The position numbers and the translations under genes were made by a program. Below are positions 51,413 through 62,630 of a stretch of DNA of 64,000 nucleotides, in pieces. Under the pieces are notes generated by a model that saw nothing but the letters and a program-made list of their open reading frames with translations, made no database searches and was not told the origin of the DNA. The DNA lies in the NCBI RefSeq assembly GCF_022605165.1, contig NC_063076.1:930001-994000 (forward strand), given 5' to 3'. Within the stretch, counting starts at the first letter, position 1. Each line of letters begins with the position of its first letter. This DNA comes from Purpureocillium takamizusanense. Its lineage: Eukaryota; Ascomycota; Sordariomycetes; Hypocreales; Ophiocordycipitaceae.

Positions 51413-54087
51413 TCACATGGCCTCCCGTCCCGGGTCCTGGATCCTCGCCAACTCCAGTAGCAGGCGATACACATATATCGCCCTGTCCTGTTCCCTCATG
51501 GCCCGCGCAGCCCACTGTCTCCCTCGGTCCGCCACCATCTTGGCCCTGCTCCTCCCCTCCTCCGTGCCCGTCAGCCACGCCACCATCTCGGGCAGCTCGC
51601 CCAGGCCCTGGCTCACGGGGATATAGTGCACCCACGGGATGAGCCGCTCGTCGTGCCACTCGCGCAGCAGCGTCTGCTTCAGCACGGCGGAGCGCGAGGC
51701 GAGCAGCTTGTTGAAGCGCCCGCTGATGCCGTTGCCGTCGAGGTCGAAGACGAGCCTGGACCCAAAGGGCGCGTTCTGGTCCGCCCGGCCGTGCATGTCA
51801 AAGTACGCGCGCTGCGCCTCGCAGAACTTTTCGTCGCATTGGATGGCGCTGCTGAACGCCACGTCGAAGAGGTCCCTCCCGAGGAGCACGGGCCAGGCGA
51901 CGCGCCGGAAGATGCCGTCCCGCTCGCGGAGATACCAGAGCTTCCTCCCGCGGTCGAGGCCCCGCGCCAGCGCGACGAATCGTTGGCGGTGGAACTTCTT
52001 CCAGGAGTCGTTGCCGGCGTAGCCCCCCGTGGTAGATCCGGCCCAGTATAGGCTGTTCTTCTTCTTGTCCCACTCCACGTCGCCGCTGTCGTCGTACGTG
52101 AACCCCTCTCCCGTAGATGAGGGGCTCGGAAACAGCACGTCGCCCATCGTCGAGACCGTTCCCGGTGTTAGCACTGGCACTGGCCCCTCGATTAGTGTGA
52201 ATGACGTCGGGCTTATCACCAGACCGTGCATGTCGCGATACTCGGGGTGCTGGCACAGGTCCTTGTCCGCACGCGTGTCCGTCACAAACGACAAGCCGTG
52301 TGCGCCACCGCCATATAGGCCTGCCAGGCCGGGAAGACCGGGAAGAGAAAAGTTTGACTTTATAGGACAGCTCCCCGTGAGCTTGTCCCATATTGGACGC
52401 CTGGCCATGTTGCTCACTTGGACGCCCTCGGCGCTCGTCGAGCCTTCGCCTCGTAGCATGACGCGCGGCTCGTCGAGGTAGTTGGCGAGGAACGTCAGAT
52501 CCGGAAGCTCTACCGTCAAAAGCTTGAGCCACCTTTCGAACGCTTCCTTGATGTATCCGTCACTTCGGAACGGGTGATTGCACTTCAGCTCCTTTGTCCG
52601 GCCGATAAGCTCACACTTCCACAAGTCAACATCACGAATGCGGTTAGCCCTTTCCATCACACCTCTGACCTGCAGGCCTGACATTTTCAACCACGGCGCC
52701 AGGGCCTCATGAATCATGTCAAACTCGTCGATGATATGCGACTCATGGGCTATGGTGTAATTGTACCATGCCTCAAACCCAGGAGGCGGCTCAATACCAT
52801 ATCGTCGGCGGTATTCCGTTTCCGCGGCGATATAACTACGCGACTGCCTTGCTACCATCGCCTCGAACCGTAGCTCCGAGGCGCGAGCTAGCGTTTCGAT
52901 TGGGTGTCTCTCTCGGAGCTGCAGTAGTGTGCCCACGCCGTATAGGTTTGCTAGCAAGGGAATCAGGGGAACGACTGCTAGGACCCATAAGTGTGATGAT
53001 GGCTTGGTGCTTTTTGTGCTCACGAGGTGAACGGTCTGGCCGAGAGAGAGGAGAGCCGCGAGGATTTGAGATGCCGCATATAGGTAAGATGATTGGTCTT
53101 CGAACAGAATGTTGCGGGTGGAGGCAATGGCAAAGGTGCCTATTGTGCCAACAAGGGACCATGACGAGGACCGGGCCTTAATGTCAACAGGTGTCAATTC
53201 GCGGTCAAGAACAGATTTGACAGGCATGGAAGAACCTACCGCCCTCAAAGTGTAGAACCAGCTCAGCGCCTTGGCGACACCAACCAAGACAGCCCGGACA
53301 ACGGTTCCCCCCGTCCTGTGAAGCACTACTATTCGCATGCTAGCCGTGACGACCAAGAGTGGCAGAGTGCAGAGTGCCAATGCCAGCAATTCCTCATCTA
53401 GAGCTTTGGAACCAACTGCCGCATCGCTTCCGAGCTGCTTATCGCTGGCGCTTTCAGCATCGACATCCGAGGCGAGTGTTGCAGATCGCGAGACGGCAAG
53501 GTAGCCTCCACAGAGCAGAGCGATCACCACGACGCACGCGACGAGACTCGGCAGACTAGGCCCATTGGCAGTCACCAGGGCGAAACAAGAGAACGTGGCG
53601 ATGAGCACCGAGTTCCATTTCGCCGTCAAAGGTGTCCAAGCTGTGGGCGCGTCGGTTGCGACAGGAGCAACCGTTCGGATGCCGGAGGAAAGAAGAAGAA
53701 GCGGCGTCAGTGCCGGCTATCATGACGTCCAAATGTTAGCATTAAAGCCGAGTCGGTTCGCGTGGCAGTTGCTATAACTCTGGCTTGTGGGAGATGACCT
53801 ACATAGAGAACGACAGTCCGTTCCTCTGCGCGGTACCAACACGCGGCGGCGATACCCAAGGCGAACAGCCACGTCCTCGTCGAAACAAAAGCGGTTGAGG
53901 CTACCCGACGGAGCCCACTACTCGTCACTCCATTGCTCGTTGCTTCATGGCTGCCGCGGCGCCTCCTCATACACACAAGCCGAACGAGAGCAGCCCAACA
54001 GATAATCTCGGATGAAAGCTCAATATTCGGCGTGGAGACGTAGCAGGCCAACGTAGTGCTGAGCAGGGCCGCGCCTACTGGACTCAT
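51413..54087 (-). CDS. GT90 (CAP10-like) glycosyltransferase with multi-spanning N-terminus
   Basis: Putative Golgi/ER glycosyltransferase of family GT90; characterised members add xylose (Cxt1) or take part in capsule formation in Cryptococcus. Exons are 53803-54087 and 51413-53716, giving 862 residues. The 86-bp intron has GTAGGT, a GCTAAC branch site and GATAG, and the join reads TVVLYPALTPLLLL. About eight hydrophobic segments fill the first 330 residues, for example SVLIATFSCFALVTA, VVVIALLCGGYLAV, VVRAVLVGVAKALSWFY and LAVVPLIPLLANLY. The GT90 domain at about 480-850 shows LYWAGSTTGG, HRQRFVALARGL, RLVFDLDGNGISGRFNKLLASRS and PWVHYIPVSQGLGELPEMVAWL. The many membrane spans differ from single-span CAP10 but recur in fungal GT90 proteins. 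Acceptor and sugar donor are unknown. Confidence 0.88.
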
Positions 54088-55803
54088 GGCGAACGTTAGA
54101 GACGCCTCTTTGACAGCATCGTTTGTTTAAGGCGGGGGGAGGAAGTCAAGACGACGGGACGCCGGGTCACCCAGCAGATCCTGCTCTTCTCTTGTTCAAC
54201 ATCGACAAGGGCGGAAAGATTGTGCCACGGAGGGTAGTAGCACAGGCGGCTGGCGATGGACCGGCATTCTTATCTGGGGCCGTGTCCACGACATTGAACC
54301 GACCAGACGACAAGAGAGGCACACAGGGGCAGGCGATTGGCGTCGAGCCTGGGTGGCATGATTTAGGACACGTCTTCGACTTCATCTGGCTTTTTCATTC
54401 CTCCTCAACTAAGCGGAGTCCGAATCCCAGTCCCGCTTCGTCATGTTTCTTGATGAGGACCATATGGGGCCGGCCCCGTCAGTGAGGGAGATCGTGCAAG
54501 GCGCTCCACCAACATGAAAGTATTCGCCTCCATGTCCCCGGCGTCTGAACGCTCTCTGTGCCGGCTGTGGTCCCGTCCAATCTACGTATCTGGTCTTTGT
54601 TGCACAGCATGTATGCAGGACGGCAATCGCTTCCCGCGCGCGCCCAACTAACTTACTAGCTGCCGAATTCGGCACATCAGCTGCGAACATGAATGATCCC
54701 GGCTAGCAACAGGCCAATCGAGGCAATTGATATCCGCGCGAAGCCGAGCCAACATGCTGCGTGGGTCGCTCATCGCATGTGCATATATTGGACGATGACG
54801 AGGGAAGCCGTCTCAGGCCAACATAGTTATCGTGTTGCGCTTGTGGCACCTGACATGATGTAGTGTTCACGGTGCAGTCAGATACCGATCTTGCAGAATA
54901 GTACCATGATTGCGTCAAGGATGCACAGCTATATCCCGGACCCTGTATGAGGCACGAGGCTATCATGTCAGTCGTGTTCGTTCCTGTCGATCAGCACTTG
55001 GGACCAAAGGTCCAAGCCCGCGCTACGAAGTAACGTCGTCGGCATACCGAGAGGCGACACCAGCATTTACAGCGACGGCGGCGATTGGGCGTCATCCTGA
55101 GCCGGTGTTTGGACGGAGGTGGAATGGTAATAATTTGTGCTTTCGCGCAAAGTTTGCTTTGGAGGCGCAGATCCTTGCGAGCACAGGAAATTCCCATGTC
55201 GAAGGCCCAGAGTGCACAAACCGGATCGCTTCCCGAGAACAGTGAGAATACAAATGGCATGTTTCAAAAAAACGAAAGGGCCCGCGGAGGTCGGCGGCAC
55301 TCAGTGAAAGTCTCTTAGGGTGACTGACCTGAGCTTGGAGCGGCCTGGCGACGAACTTGACGGCACCGTGAGGTGTTTCGCGCAGCCAGAATCTCTGGTC
55401 ACATTGCCGTGGAGCACAAGACCTAACCTGACGATTCGGTTGCGTGTGTGTTCATAATGCTCCTTGGATACGGAGTTTTCGGTAGCATGTGAGGAGATTA
55501 GCGACCGGCATTTGCTACAACGGTTCGATAGAGTTGATAGAGTACATATACGCTGTTCATCCCAGGCAATATCTCAGCAAAGGCGGCGGCATCCTTGTCC
55601 GAACCTGCGGATGCTCCCCAAAGTCGTATTTGAAGCCCCACCAAGACAACAACCAATTGAAAAATGCCGGATGAGGGGGTACGTGGCAATGTTTCACCTC
55701 AGTTCTCCTCATCCACCCGAAGTTTGCCAGGGCTACCACTTCAAACTTGATACCGCCAACCACATCACCGAGATCAGGCTCAGTGCGAATCAAGCCTTCC
55801 ATC
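54088..55803. other. divergent interval GT90 / DUF1772 genes
   Basis: About 1.7 kb of lower GC than the genes around it. Frames on both strands lack resemblance and are broken. I see no RNA gene or mobile-element protein. Confidence 0.5.
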
Positions 55804-56397
55804 ATGCCTTTTTCACTCTCGACATTTCACGTTGCTCAAGTGGTGGGCATTGGGGCGACCACGTGGCTTTCCGGTGAGTGAGACATGCGGTTGAGTTCAG
55901 TCACGTTGCGGCTGCCCAGTGTTGGACGGGCGCGCCCAGAGGCTAACTGCCAGACAGGAAATATCGCGTCGATATCTCTCTTTGCCAATGCTGCTCTCCG
56001 TCGTTCCATCGCAGAGGACTCAATCCCTTACACCATCGCGGCCCGACTATGGAAGTACACTCTGGAACAGGGAAAGCCGAACCCGCCCACGGCAGCGTTT
56101 GCCTCCCTGACTCTTGCCTTTTGCGCTTGCCGCGTCGGAATGCTGGAGGGAACGTCGGGTCGGTTCTGGTTGAACGCTGCGGCGGCAGCGTTGACCCTGG
56201 GCATGATTCCGTATACGGTGGTATGGATATTGCCGATCAACGGTAGATTGATCGATATCGCAAACAGCCGGGACGAGGCTGTTTCGGACATCGTGGAAGT
56301 GAAGGAGCTGCTGAGCCGTTGGTCGAAGCTCAACTGGATTCGAAGCGCCATTCCTCTTACTGCGAGTTGCCTAGCGTTCGCGGCTGCCGTATATTGA
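55804..56397 (+). CDS. DUF1772 / anthrone-oxygenase-like membrane protein
   Basis: Small polytopic membrane protein of the DUF1772 family, 169 residues. Some fungal members oxidise anthrones to anthraquinones in polyketide pathways; many have no known role. Exons are 55804-55873 and 55958-56397. The 84-bp intron starts GTGAGT, contains a GGCTAACT branch site and ends ACAG. The join restores GATTWLSGNIASISLFANAALRRS, a typical start for the family. The signature continues RLWKYTLEQGKPNPPTAA, LTLGMIPYTVVWILPINGRLIDIA and WSKLNWIRSAIPL. Four hydrophobic helices are visible. Reading the second exon alone from an internal ATG would give a wrong N-terminus. No polyketide synthase lies in the window, so an anthrone substrate is not supported by context. 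Confidence 0.88.
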
Positions 56398-56814
56398 GGA
56401 TACATGTAGCTCAATGGCGGAATGACCCTGGGCTAGCGGCGTTTATTGAAAGAAAATATCAAAGGTCGCAAGGCCCCTCTTGCGAGAAAATAAGAGACGC
56501 ATGGCTGTTTTAGTAATTACAGCCGCTTTATACATCCATTGTGACTTGTGTGTGCGCCCTTGGGAGCGAGGTACGGCCACGGCAGCACGTTAAGAAACAT
56601 GTCCCATCGACACGTCGACCACGAACGCTCTAGGTATTTATTTAGTGTGACTAGGGCTTTGAGTGTGATGTGGTCGGCCTCTCAATTGAGCAGTATGCGC
56701 ACAGTATATATACATTTACGAAGTAGGCTAGACTATCCGCGACCATATTGTCCCCAATCCTCGGTCTGTTTCGTGGGACCAGCCATCGACATCCTTGTTC
56801 CTTTTCTAGCGAAG
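56398..56814. other. convergent 3' interval
   Basis: 417 AT-rich bp between two convergent stop codons, with a TATATATAC segment near 56706. No gene is seen. Confidence 0.55.
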
Positions 56815-58766
56815 CTATGCCGTCCGTACTACTTTGTATACGCCGCTATCATCGGGTGCGTAAGATAGCCTCATATTGCCGCCAGTTTGACTGCCAATTC
56901 GGCCTCCATCCGCGGTACCGAATTCCATGTCGAAATCCGTCAGAGCTGGTCTCAGGAGCACAGTCATGGCGACATGGCCGCGGCATCCGTTGCGAACGCG
57001 CCTAACGACCAGGGCAGATGACACTGCAATAAGTGCCTGGAAGCCTATTGTGAATGCCAAAACGGCATATAGGTTTCCCCACCCCAATATTTCAATCCGA
57101 ATGCTCTTGACTGGTACGTCGCCGAGCACTGTGGCCTTTGAGCTTTTGATGGCAATGCCACCAATGGCGCCAACAGAAAACATGGCAATCCTCTGACCCA
57201 ATTCCGTCTCTTCACCAAGTATGGAAACGCCAAATGTTGTGCCAAGTGGGTAGCTCTGGAATTGTAGTCGAGTGCTGTTGTCTGCCGTTACTGATGAGCC
57301 GTAGCCCCGGAGAGCTATGGCCTGAGATGCTAACTGCGTAGCGATGGGGCTCATTTCATGCTCCGGAAGCACGGCATTGACAACCGGGCCGATTGTGTTA
57401 TTGCAGACATAGAACCAGGGTTCATCATTTGAAGCCTCGAGTACCGATATCTTAGCCCAGGTATCTCCAGAGGCGGTAGGGTCCTCGGGATCAAACATGA
57501 AGAGTGTTTGGTCGGGGCCATTGAGCACAGGGAGAGGCCCAAATGTACTCTTGTTTCCGTCATCGATCGTAATGCGACTCTGAAGACCGTCGCCGCCGCT
57601 GAGAACTTGCCAGCCTCGACATGTTGTGGACACGGCTACATGTCGGCGGGTGGCTATCATTGCGTCGAGGTCGGAATCAGGTACAGATTCCTCGCGGAAT
57701 ACGTACCGACAGATACCGCTATCTTTGACGCAATAAATGGTAAAATCTCGAGACTTAATCATGGCCCCGACGGACGGCAGGACCTCTTCGAGGGGTTTAG
57801 TACTGGGTTCCGTAATAACGCGCTCCTTAAACGACACCGCTGAACCAAACCTTGAAGCGACTAGATTAGTGATGTCTACTACACATAGCACAAGATCACG
57901 TATATGATTTGACTTACCTATTCGCTGTATATCGTTGGGCAATGATGTCTAGCGGTTTGGGTTTACCTCTCTTGTTACCAAAAGTGAACTCCGACATGTC
58001 AGGAATCCAGACCATCCCGGGCCTAGTGACTAGAACCTTGGGAGTGTCGTCGATGTTGTAGGTAAGACCTATCAAAGCCACGGCCGTTTGAGAGATCTAT
58101 GGTACGTCAGCCGCCGGACTTAGGCGCTGCTAAAATCGCAAGGCACTTACCAGATTCAAAGCCAGCCATACAATCACGAACAGCCGGATCCTGATGCGGC
58201 GCGTCACCCAAAGCAGACGCACTAATTGAACAAGGCTTTCGCTTTGCAGGATCAAGTCTGTCTACATTATTATTGTTAGCCTCAGTTCAATGAATGCAGG
58301 ACAAGCGAACCCATACTTCTAGTAGCCGTGATTCACCAAGGCTAAGGAGCCACCATCTAAGCTCGCGGGCATTGTTTTTCAGAGCGCTGGCGACGGCGAG
58401 ACCAAGGCATATTGACATGCCGATGATAAGGGCATTGAAGATTCCTCTTTCCGAAGTTGGAACGGCAGGCCTGGAGGAATATGCCCATAGAATGGCAGCA
58501 AGCACGGACGCCAGTGCCGTCGTCATGAGGACTTGCAACAGGCTCTGCAACAGAAGCCGCTTCTGCCCCATCGGTCGAATACGGCCATCAGAGTCATGTG
58601 GACCGGTTGGTAAGTCGCGTCTGTGTGTCCGTGAGAACCAGGCGGGCAGCCATCGCGGTCGCGGCCGCGCATTATCGTGAATAAACTCGGACTCTGTTCT
58701 TATAGGCTTTTTGACTTCATGTTCCATTGTGTCCTGTCGGACGGGTTGCTTCATGTTGGTGGCCAT
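56815..58766 (-). CDS. polytopic membrane protein of unknown function (four exons)
   Basis: Membrane protein of 591 residues whose function I do not recognise. Exons in coding order are 58317-58766, 58151-58261, 57918-58096 and 56815-57850; all three introns (55, 54, 67 bp) have GT..AG ends and keep frame. The cytosolic N-terminus is basic with several Arg/Lys patches. Membrane segments are near 80-97 (VLMTTALASVLAAILWAY), 112-130 (IFNALIIGMSICLGLAVAS), 175-195 (LRIR-type start, LFVIVWLALNLISQTAVALIGLTY) and one near the C-terminus (LYAVLAFTIGFQALIAVSSALVV). The roughly 290-residue loop between holds several N-x-S/T sites and Cys and is probably extracellular. ELRWWLLSLGESRLLETDLILQSESL resembles a family of fungal integral membrane proteins I know only as hypothetical. 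It is convergent with the DUF1772 gene. Confidence 0.8.
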
Positions 58767-60590
58767 CTGGATGCCGGATCCTGAGGGCCGATAGAACGGA
58801 GCTGCCTGATTGCTTATGCGGTAGGTTGGGGCATCAATGCAGCGACGGGGCAGGTCAGGCGCGTTAAAGTATCAACGACAGTCTCTGGCTGGAGGAATAG
58901 CTCCGATGGCAAGGCAACTCGACGCTGTCTGGCACGGGGGGGCTGGGCTTCCGCATGGGGATGGGCTCTTCGTTAGGACCCATGACTGCGGTCAGTGACT
59001 TTACTCTATTGGGGAGCGAGTACGTTTCTTCGCGTTTTGCTCTCGAGTAATGCACCGCCTCCCTCACCCAGAAGCGACCGGGTTGTGCCTGACGGAGAAG
59101 GGTTCAATGGGGATGTCATGTTGCCTGACAGGCGAAAATCTGGGGAGCATGACATCGCAGGTGTGACGGGCCTTAGTGAAACAGCCCACGATTTCACCTT
59201 CCCCCGGCTAGGAGCCCCCCCTTCTGCCGACTAGCTGAAACTGACCAGGCAGCGCAAGACGTGAGAACCACGAATGTGCCTCGAGTCTGACTCAGTGACA
59301 GGTGCAGGATTGGCTAAAATATTGGGCGTAGACTCTAGAATTCCCTCCGCCGGTAGCGGTTCGTTGGAAGACGAGATGCGAGTTGCATGTTGTAACACAG
59401 CACGGCTTTTAGCCGAGATGAGGCTGAGCGTCTTGTCCGAGGACATCCTCAAGCCTACTACCTATTCCATCAACTTCTTTCGAAGACGATACGCAAGCCA
59501 ACAACGCATTAAATACATTCCGCGAGAACCGAGCGGTTTACTGGGGACTTGTCGGGTGAGGAGCTCGAAACCGCCCTTGTCTATGCGTTATGCCCTCAAA
59601 CTCCAGTGTTTTACGTGCTTTACTCTGTATGATTTCCTGCTGTGTTTTGAAAAGTGTCAACGTGAAGCTGGTCAAGGATTTCACCGTTCGACATGTCCGA
59701 AACTGAAAGTTCCCAATGATACACAGAAGAGGAGGTCCGTGGAAATTCCTCCTTGTATGACTTGGTTTCGTTACCTATCTCTAATGTAAAGTAGCATCTC
59801 AATTGAATTTAATACGCTACTCGCAGCCTTTTTGACAGCAGTCTGCAGTGCGTTAATTCAGTACACTGACGCCCATCTAGTGAGATGTCTTTCGCAATAA
59901 CAAGCCAGTGGCAAACCACTCCATGTCCCTTGAGGCTACAAAAACATCTGTGGGGTCCAAATATGTCGGCCGATCTTCATGAATTCTAGAAGGCACCGAG
60001 AACCACGGAGTATGAGTAACCAATATTAAATTGCATTGCATCAGTAATACGTCGCTCAATGATAAGTCGCAGACAGGCCGAGCTGCTTGCGGCACTCCCG
60101 TCCTGCTCCCGTCCGTGTCGCGGGACGGCTGTGCTGCAAGGCTGACCACATCACCGATCGCATTGAGCGGACTTGCTAAGCCTCCATTGGCGTTACAAAG
60201 AGAAACAAACTAATGCCACCCTGTGAAAGCCTGCCTGAGAGATGTGCGACTGGTAACGCCCACGCGTTGCTTCGAGACGAGCGGTCCAGCGGTATCGGAC
60301 GCCTCGCATTGTGTGCGGCGGGATAAAGGGCTCCTTTATCCTCGGAGAAAGAACCGAAACATGGAAGTTATCTTGGCGGAATACGAAGGCAAGCTTGATG
60401 CTATGACACATTTGCGAAACACGTCTTATCTGCGCGTGTGCAGAGATGAAGGCGCATGGTTTGGGTTGGCGTATGGTTTGGTCCATGACGGTTTAATTCA
60501 ACATGCACGACGCACGTCTGCATATGCATAGTGCTTGCCACCCGCAGGTTTCAGTGACTGAGCAAGGCATCTCAGGCATACCGAATGTTT

Positions 60591-60617
60591 GTTGCTGTTG
60601 CTGTTGCTGTTGCTGTT
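60591..60617. repeat. (TGTTGC)n hexanucleotide repeat
   Basis: About four perfect TGTTGC units; a second shorter copy of the same repeat is at about 60703-60728, 110 bp downstream. Confidence 0.85.
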
Positions 60618-60978
60618 ACTATGGTTCAGTAGTGGGAGTGTGTGCATGTGGCGTCATGTAACGGTTGTTGGTGCGGGATCGAAATGGCAGACTGACAACA
60701 ACAGTGCTGCTGCAGTTGCTGTTGCTGTCAGATTGGCACACTACTAAAGTACAGCGCAGTGGTCGCGTGTCAATGTTTGAGCTCAACATTCAACTTCGGG
60801 CGGCTGTCTACATTTGGCCTGGCGTTCGGCCATTGACATCACCACCACGGACCCTCCGGAATCCGTAAATAGATTTAGTGTCGATTTTCCAAGCTAATGC
60901 CACCGGACGGAATAAGCTTATTGAAGACAAGAGATGCTTTTCATTCAGGCACCGGCTGAGCCAAATGGGATGCCGCTC

Positions 60979-60996
60979 GAAGCCCACGTGGGCTTC
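60979..60996 (+). promoter_or_regulatory. 18-bp palindrome containing an E-box, GH33 promoter
   Basis: GAAGCCCACGTGGGCTTC is its own exact reverse complement, with CACGTG in the middle, the core bound by basic helix-loop-helix factors such as Pho4, Cbf1 and SREBP types. It sits 160 bp before the GH33 ATG and 65 bp before its TATA box. Factor identity is inference. Confidence 0.55.
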
Positions 60997-61060
60997 CCTG
61001 GCAGAAGCTGAAGATGATAAGCTCGGCCATACTCAACACCCGAGCACGGGCACGGGTTCA

Positions 61061-61068
61061 TATATAAG
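61061..61068 (+). promoter_or_regulatory. candidate TATA box of the GH33 gene
   Basis: TATATAAG 88 bp before the chosen start codon. Confidence 0.55.
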
Positions 61069-61155
61069 ATTCTACACACCGACGCGTAAAACGAGGACAT
61101 GGCGTGACTGAAGTAACAGGAAAATAAACACCCCTGGCGCATCATTTCAGCAGCC

Positions 61156-62430
61156 ATGGCGGTCACGTCGTCGTCGTCGTCGTCGTCGTTCAAGCACTGG
61201 CTCGGAGCGCTGCTCCTGGCCGTCCTCTCCTTTAGCCATGTCGCATCAGCCAAGGTCGACGACCCGGCCAAGAGCACGGCGCCGTATCACAAGGGCTTCG
61301 CGCTCTTCCGCAGCTCCAACATGGCCAACGCCGACAAGCTCGCCAGCGGCATCGGGTTCCACTCGTTCCGCATCCCCAGCGTCGTCACCACCGGCACGGG
61401 CCGCATCCTCGCCTTCGCCGAGGGCCGCCGCCACGACAACCGCGACTTTGGCGACATCAACCTCGTGTACAAGCGCACCAAGACGACGACCAACAATGGC
61501 GCCGACCCCTCCGACTGGGAGGGCCTCAAGGAGGTGGTCGGCTCGGGCGACGGCACCTGGGGCAACCCGACGGCCGTGGTGGACGGCACCACCATCTACC
61601 TGTTCCTCAGCTGGAACGGCGGCGCGTACAGCCAGAGGGGCGGGCCCGACGACAAGCTCCCCAACGGCAAGCGCACCAAGCCCATCGACTCGACGTGGGA
61701 GGGCCGGCGGCACGTGTTCCTCACGGAGAGCCGCGACGACGGCGCGACGTGGTCCAAGCCCGTCGACATGACCAAGCAGCTCACGCCCGAGGGCAAGGCG
61801 TGGGACGCCGTCGGCCCGGGTAACGGCATCGTGCTCACGTCGGGCGAAATCGTCATCCCCGCCGACGGACGCAACATCATCGGGCGCGGCACCCCGGACA
61901 AGCGCACGTGGACGCACCAGAGCCTCAAGGGCGCCGGCTCCGAGGGCACCGTCGCGCAGACCCCCGACGGGAAGCTGTACCGCAACGACCGGTCGCCCAA
62001 GGAGGCCGGGTACCGCAAGGTGGCGCGCGGGACGCTGACGTCCTTTTCGGGCTTCGCGCTCGACAAGGGGCTTCCGGACCCAGGGTGCGAGGGCGCCACG
62101 CTCTTCTACAACCCCAAGGAGCCCAAGGCGCCGTCGCGCGTCGTCTTCCTCAACTCGGCGGACAAGACACGGCGCCTCTTCATGCGCGTGCGCATCAGCT
62201 ACGACGACGATGCCGCCAAGTGGACGTACGGCCGCTCCCTGAGCGATGCGCCCATCGCGGGTGTCGGCAACGAGGGCGGCTACTCGAGCATGACCAAGAC
62301 CAAGGACTGGAAGATTGGCGCGCTCGTCGAGACCGACTTTTACCAGACTCACGGCACCAAGGACGATCATCGCGCCATCGTCTGGCGTCGCTGGAACCTG
62401 TCCTGGGTTTTGCATGGCGCGAAAAACTAA
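61156..62430 (+). CDS. secreted GH33 sialidase / Kdnase-like enzyme
   Basis: Predicted secreted exo-sialidase of family GH33; the characterised Aspergillus fumigatus member prefers Kdn (deaminated neuraminic acid). Single exon, 424 residues. The signal peptide covers about residues 1-32 (polyserine, then HWLGALLLAVLSFSHVASA). The FRIPSVV motif contains the carboxylate-binding Arg72; LAFAEGRRHDNRDFGDIN at 86-101 holds the acidic cluster (D94, D97, D100) that should include the acid/base; an Asp-box SRDDGATW is at 192-199. GSEGTVAQ supplies Glu263 and GGYSSM the likely nucleophile Tyr376. Only one clear Asp-box is seen where bacterial enzymes often have several. The ATG follows CAGCC and is 88 bp after a TATA box. 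Patchy occurrence of GH33 among fungi makes transfer from bacteria possible. Kdn versus Neu5Ac preference cannot be read from the sequence. Confidence 0.9.
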   Translation: MAVTSSSSSSSFKHWLGALLLAVLSFSHVASAKVDDPAKSTAPYHKGFALFRSSNMANADKLASGIGFHSFRIPSVVTTGTGRILAFAEGRRHDNRDFGDINLVYKRTKTTTNNGADPSDWEGLKEVVGSGDGTWGNPTAVVDGTTIYLFLSWNGGAYSQRGGPDDKLPNGKRTKPIDSTWEGRRHVFLTESRDDGATWSKPVDMTKQLTPEGKAWDAVGPGNGIVLTSGEIVIPADGRNIIGRGTPDKRTWTHQSLKGAGSEGTVAQTPDGKLYRNDRSPKEAGYRKVARGTLTSFSGFALDKGLPDPGCEGATLFYNPKEPKAPSRVVFLNSADKTRRLFMRVRISYDDDAAKWTYGRSLSDAPIAGVGNEGGYSSMTKTKDWKIGALVETDFYQTHGTKDDHRAIVWRRWNLSWVLHGAKN

Positions 62431-62630
62431 GGCGGAGCTGGGGGTGGAGGAGGAGACAACGGTAGCTGCGGTTCAGCTTCAGCACTCCTCAATGGAGATG
62501 GAAAAACACTTTTAGTACCCTTCATACCATGTTGTAAATAGTACATGTATATAAATCATTCCAAGCATGTCTGTGCATGGCGCTTCACTCACAATATGAG
62601 CCTCTGTCCTGTGCCGCCTCCCACTCATAC
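62431..62630. other. short convergent 3' interval
   Basis: 200 bp between the stop codons of the GH33 and amine oxidase genes, with an AATAGTACATGTATATAAAT segment typical of a 3' processing region. Confidence 0.5.

Larger units (their letters stand above)
58767..61155. other. gene-free interval before the GH33 gene
   Basis: About 2.4 kb with no supported gene; the longest frame (59274-59789, +) has ordinary composition but no resemblance. It holds TGTTGC hexamer repeats near 60591 and 60703, an 18-bp E-box palindrome and a TATA box close to the GH33 start. Confidence 0.5.

Noticed and set aside
61246..62415. Long antisense frame over the GH33 gene
   Set aside because: A shadow of the GC-rich sialidase codons, with Ala/Val/Arg/Gly-only composition.
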